DNA from: Bacilli bacterium
Lineage (GTDB): Bacteria > Bacillota_I > Bacilli_A > RF39 > UBA660
NCBI GenBank assembly: GCA_017461465.1
Contig: JAFTYN010000017.1
Span: 1 to 16,040, forward strand
Reading direction: 5' to 3'
DNA: 16,040 nt
The position numbers were made by a program, and so were the translations under genes. The stretch's first letter is position 1. Every line of letters begins with the position of its first letter. Shown here piece after piece: positions 15,321 through 16,040 of this stretch. A model generated the notes under the pieces. That model saw only the letters and a list, made by a program, of their open reading frames with translations. It was not told the origin of the DNA and ran no database searches.

Positions 15321-15348
15321 AATTGTATAGTAATATACAATTTTTTTT
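15319..15348 (+). terminator. Intrinsic terminator of the lipoprotein gene
   Basis: An 11-bp perfect stem, AAAATTGTATA (15319-15329) with TATACAATTTT (15334-15344), closes GTAA and runs into Ts to 15348. It begins inside the TAA stop codon (15318-15320). Confidence 0.9.
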
Positions 15349-15355
15349 CTTAATA

Positions 15356-15384
15356 TTGATTATTTTTGTTATTTATTATATCAT
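15356..15384 (+). promoter_or_regulatory. Promoter of the pilin-LRR gene
   Basis: -35 TTGATT (15356-15361), 17-base spacer, -10 TATCAT (15379-15384). The -35 to ATG distance is 57 bases, exactly as for the lipoprotein gene, and the bases between also look related (about 65% identity over 65 positions, counted by eye). Confidence 0.68.
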
Positions 15385-15412
15385 TATTATATTAGAGAGT
15401 AAGGATGATATA

Positions 15413-16040
15413 ATGAAGAATAAAAAAGGGTTTACTTTAGTAGAATTATTAGCTGTTATTGTACTTCTTGGCTTATTAGCTATTTTAATAACTCCTAAAA
15501 TAACGGAAACATTAAAAAAACAAAAAAAGGCTATTTTTACCAATAGTGTAGAAGGAATTGTAAATGCAATAAATAATGATATAGCTGATGATAGTAGTAT
15601 CTCAACAGAAATGTCACAATATAGAGCTTATAAATTTGACGTTAATAAGCTATATTTAATCGTTGAAGACAATATGTCTAAAGATGAAAGTATCGAAATA
15701 TCAGGAAAAATAAAAAATGGTACAGGTAGAGTAGTAGTGACAGACGTTAATAAAATTGCACTTGCTATTACTGATGGTAAATATTGTGCTAAAAAAGGTG
15801 CAAATGAAAGAGATATAAATGTAACTGAAATGGGCGCAGAAGATAAGTGTGAACTTGAAGAAGGTGTATTTACAGAAGGATCATCATGCTTTATCTTTGA
15901 AGAAAATCCGGATGAAACTTTAACTATAACAGGTTATGATTATAATAATTCATCTTGTTCTAAAGAACTAGTTATTCCTAATAGAATTAATGGTAAGACT
16001 GTTACTAAAATTAAAGAAGGAGCCTTCTTTGATTATGACC
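15413..16040 (+). CDS. Prepilin-like protein with BspA-type leucine-rich repeat (3' truncated)
   Basis: The frame runs from ATG 15413, after AAGGATGAT (15401-15409), to the window end without a stop (209 codons visible). Residues 1-6 are MKNKKG, followed by FTLVELLAVIVLLGLLAI. This is a type III (prepilin) signal: a prepilin peptidase would cut between Gly6 and Phe7 and methylate Phe, and Glu11 is the conserved +5 glutamate. The hydrophobic helix extends to about 28, then an amphipathic KITETLKKQKKAIF stretch. Residues about 45-120 look like a pilin-type globular domain. Four cysteines follow (125, 146, 159, 182). From Cys182 the sequence CSKELVIPNRINGKTVTKIK, then EGAFFDYD, is a typical start of BspA-like LRR_5 repeats (VIP...G..VT.I...AF). 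Expected role: a surface adhesin or minor pilin displaying a repeat domain. The number of repeats and the C-terminus are outside the window. Confidence 0.85.
   Translation, partial: MKNKKGFTLVELLAVIVLLGLLAILITPKITETLKKQKKAIFTNSVEGIVNAINNDIADDSSISTEMSQYRAYKFDVNKLYLIVEDNMSKDESIEISGKIKNGTGRVVVTDVNKIALAITDGKYCAKKGANERDINVTEMGAEDKCELEEGVFTEGSSCFIFEENPDETLTITGYDYNNSSCSKELVIPNRINGKTVTKIKEGAFFDYD

Noticed and set aside
1..16040. Mycoplasma-type genetic code (TGA as tryptophan)
   Set aside because: All recognised genes read through with TGG for tryptophan and no in-frame TGA; only avoidance of TGA as a stop is seen.

Overview
The window is very A+T-rich DNA with compact, mostly same-strand genes. TTG and GTG starts are frequent. 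Signals are Gram-positive in style: AAGGTGAT-type ribosome binding sites, extended -10 promoters and U-tract terminators. The gene set fits an uncultured, probably gut-associated member of the Bacillota, close to the wall-bearing relatives of the Mollicutes (RF39-like or Erysipelotrichia-like Bacilli): wall glucosaminidase, LspA, RluD, GluP-like rhomboid, XerC, type II thymidine kinase, PPDK, and a prepilin/leucine-rich-repeat surface protein. The taxonomic placement is inference. No complete gene needs TGA as a tryptophan codon, and none of the 13 visible stop codons is TGA (7 TAA, 6 TAG).

Layout. (1) 2-2055: three overlapping + strand genes: a 5'-truncated membrane protein with a DUF4825-like outer domain, a HAD phosphatase and an ASCH-domain protein. 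They end in a terminator shared with the convergent PgsA-like CDP-alcohol phosphatidyltransferase on the - strand (2063-2896). (2) 2897-3045: divergent promoter region. (3) 3046-6636: a 1196-residue secreted, modular glucosaminidase with SH3-like, Ig-like and duplicated C-terminal beta modules. (4) 6668-9243: an lspA-rluD-rhomboid operon with its own promoter and terminator. (5) 9247-10035: a monocistronic gene for a cytosolic protein I do not recognise. (6) 10059-11730: a xerC-tdk operon whose promoter carries a LexA-box-like palindrome and, just upstream, a dif-like half-site. (7) 11723-14434: ppdK, complete with catalytic His454 and Cys830. (8) 14436-15348: a lipoprotein gene. (9) 15356 to the window end: a 3'-truncated gene with a type IV prepilin N-terminus leading into a BspA-like leucine-rich repeat.

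Several genes form an envelope theme. PgsA-like enzyme makes anionic phospholipid. LspA matures lipoproteins such as the one at 14493. The glucosaminidase remodels the wall. The pilin-LRR protein would need a prepilin peptidase and assembly machinery that are not in this window. Housekeeping functions (rRNA pseudouridylation, chromosome dimer resolution, dTMP salvage, PEP/pyruvate interconversion) fill the rest. I see no mobile element, CRISPR array, tRNA or rRNA. No stretch over 300 bases lacks a gene.

The most interesting points are the pilin-LRR fusion and its promoter, which matches the lipoprotein promoter in spacing all the way to the ATG; terminators that overlap stop codons in seven of eight cases; the candidate SOS operator at xerC; and the unrecognised gene at 9296.
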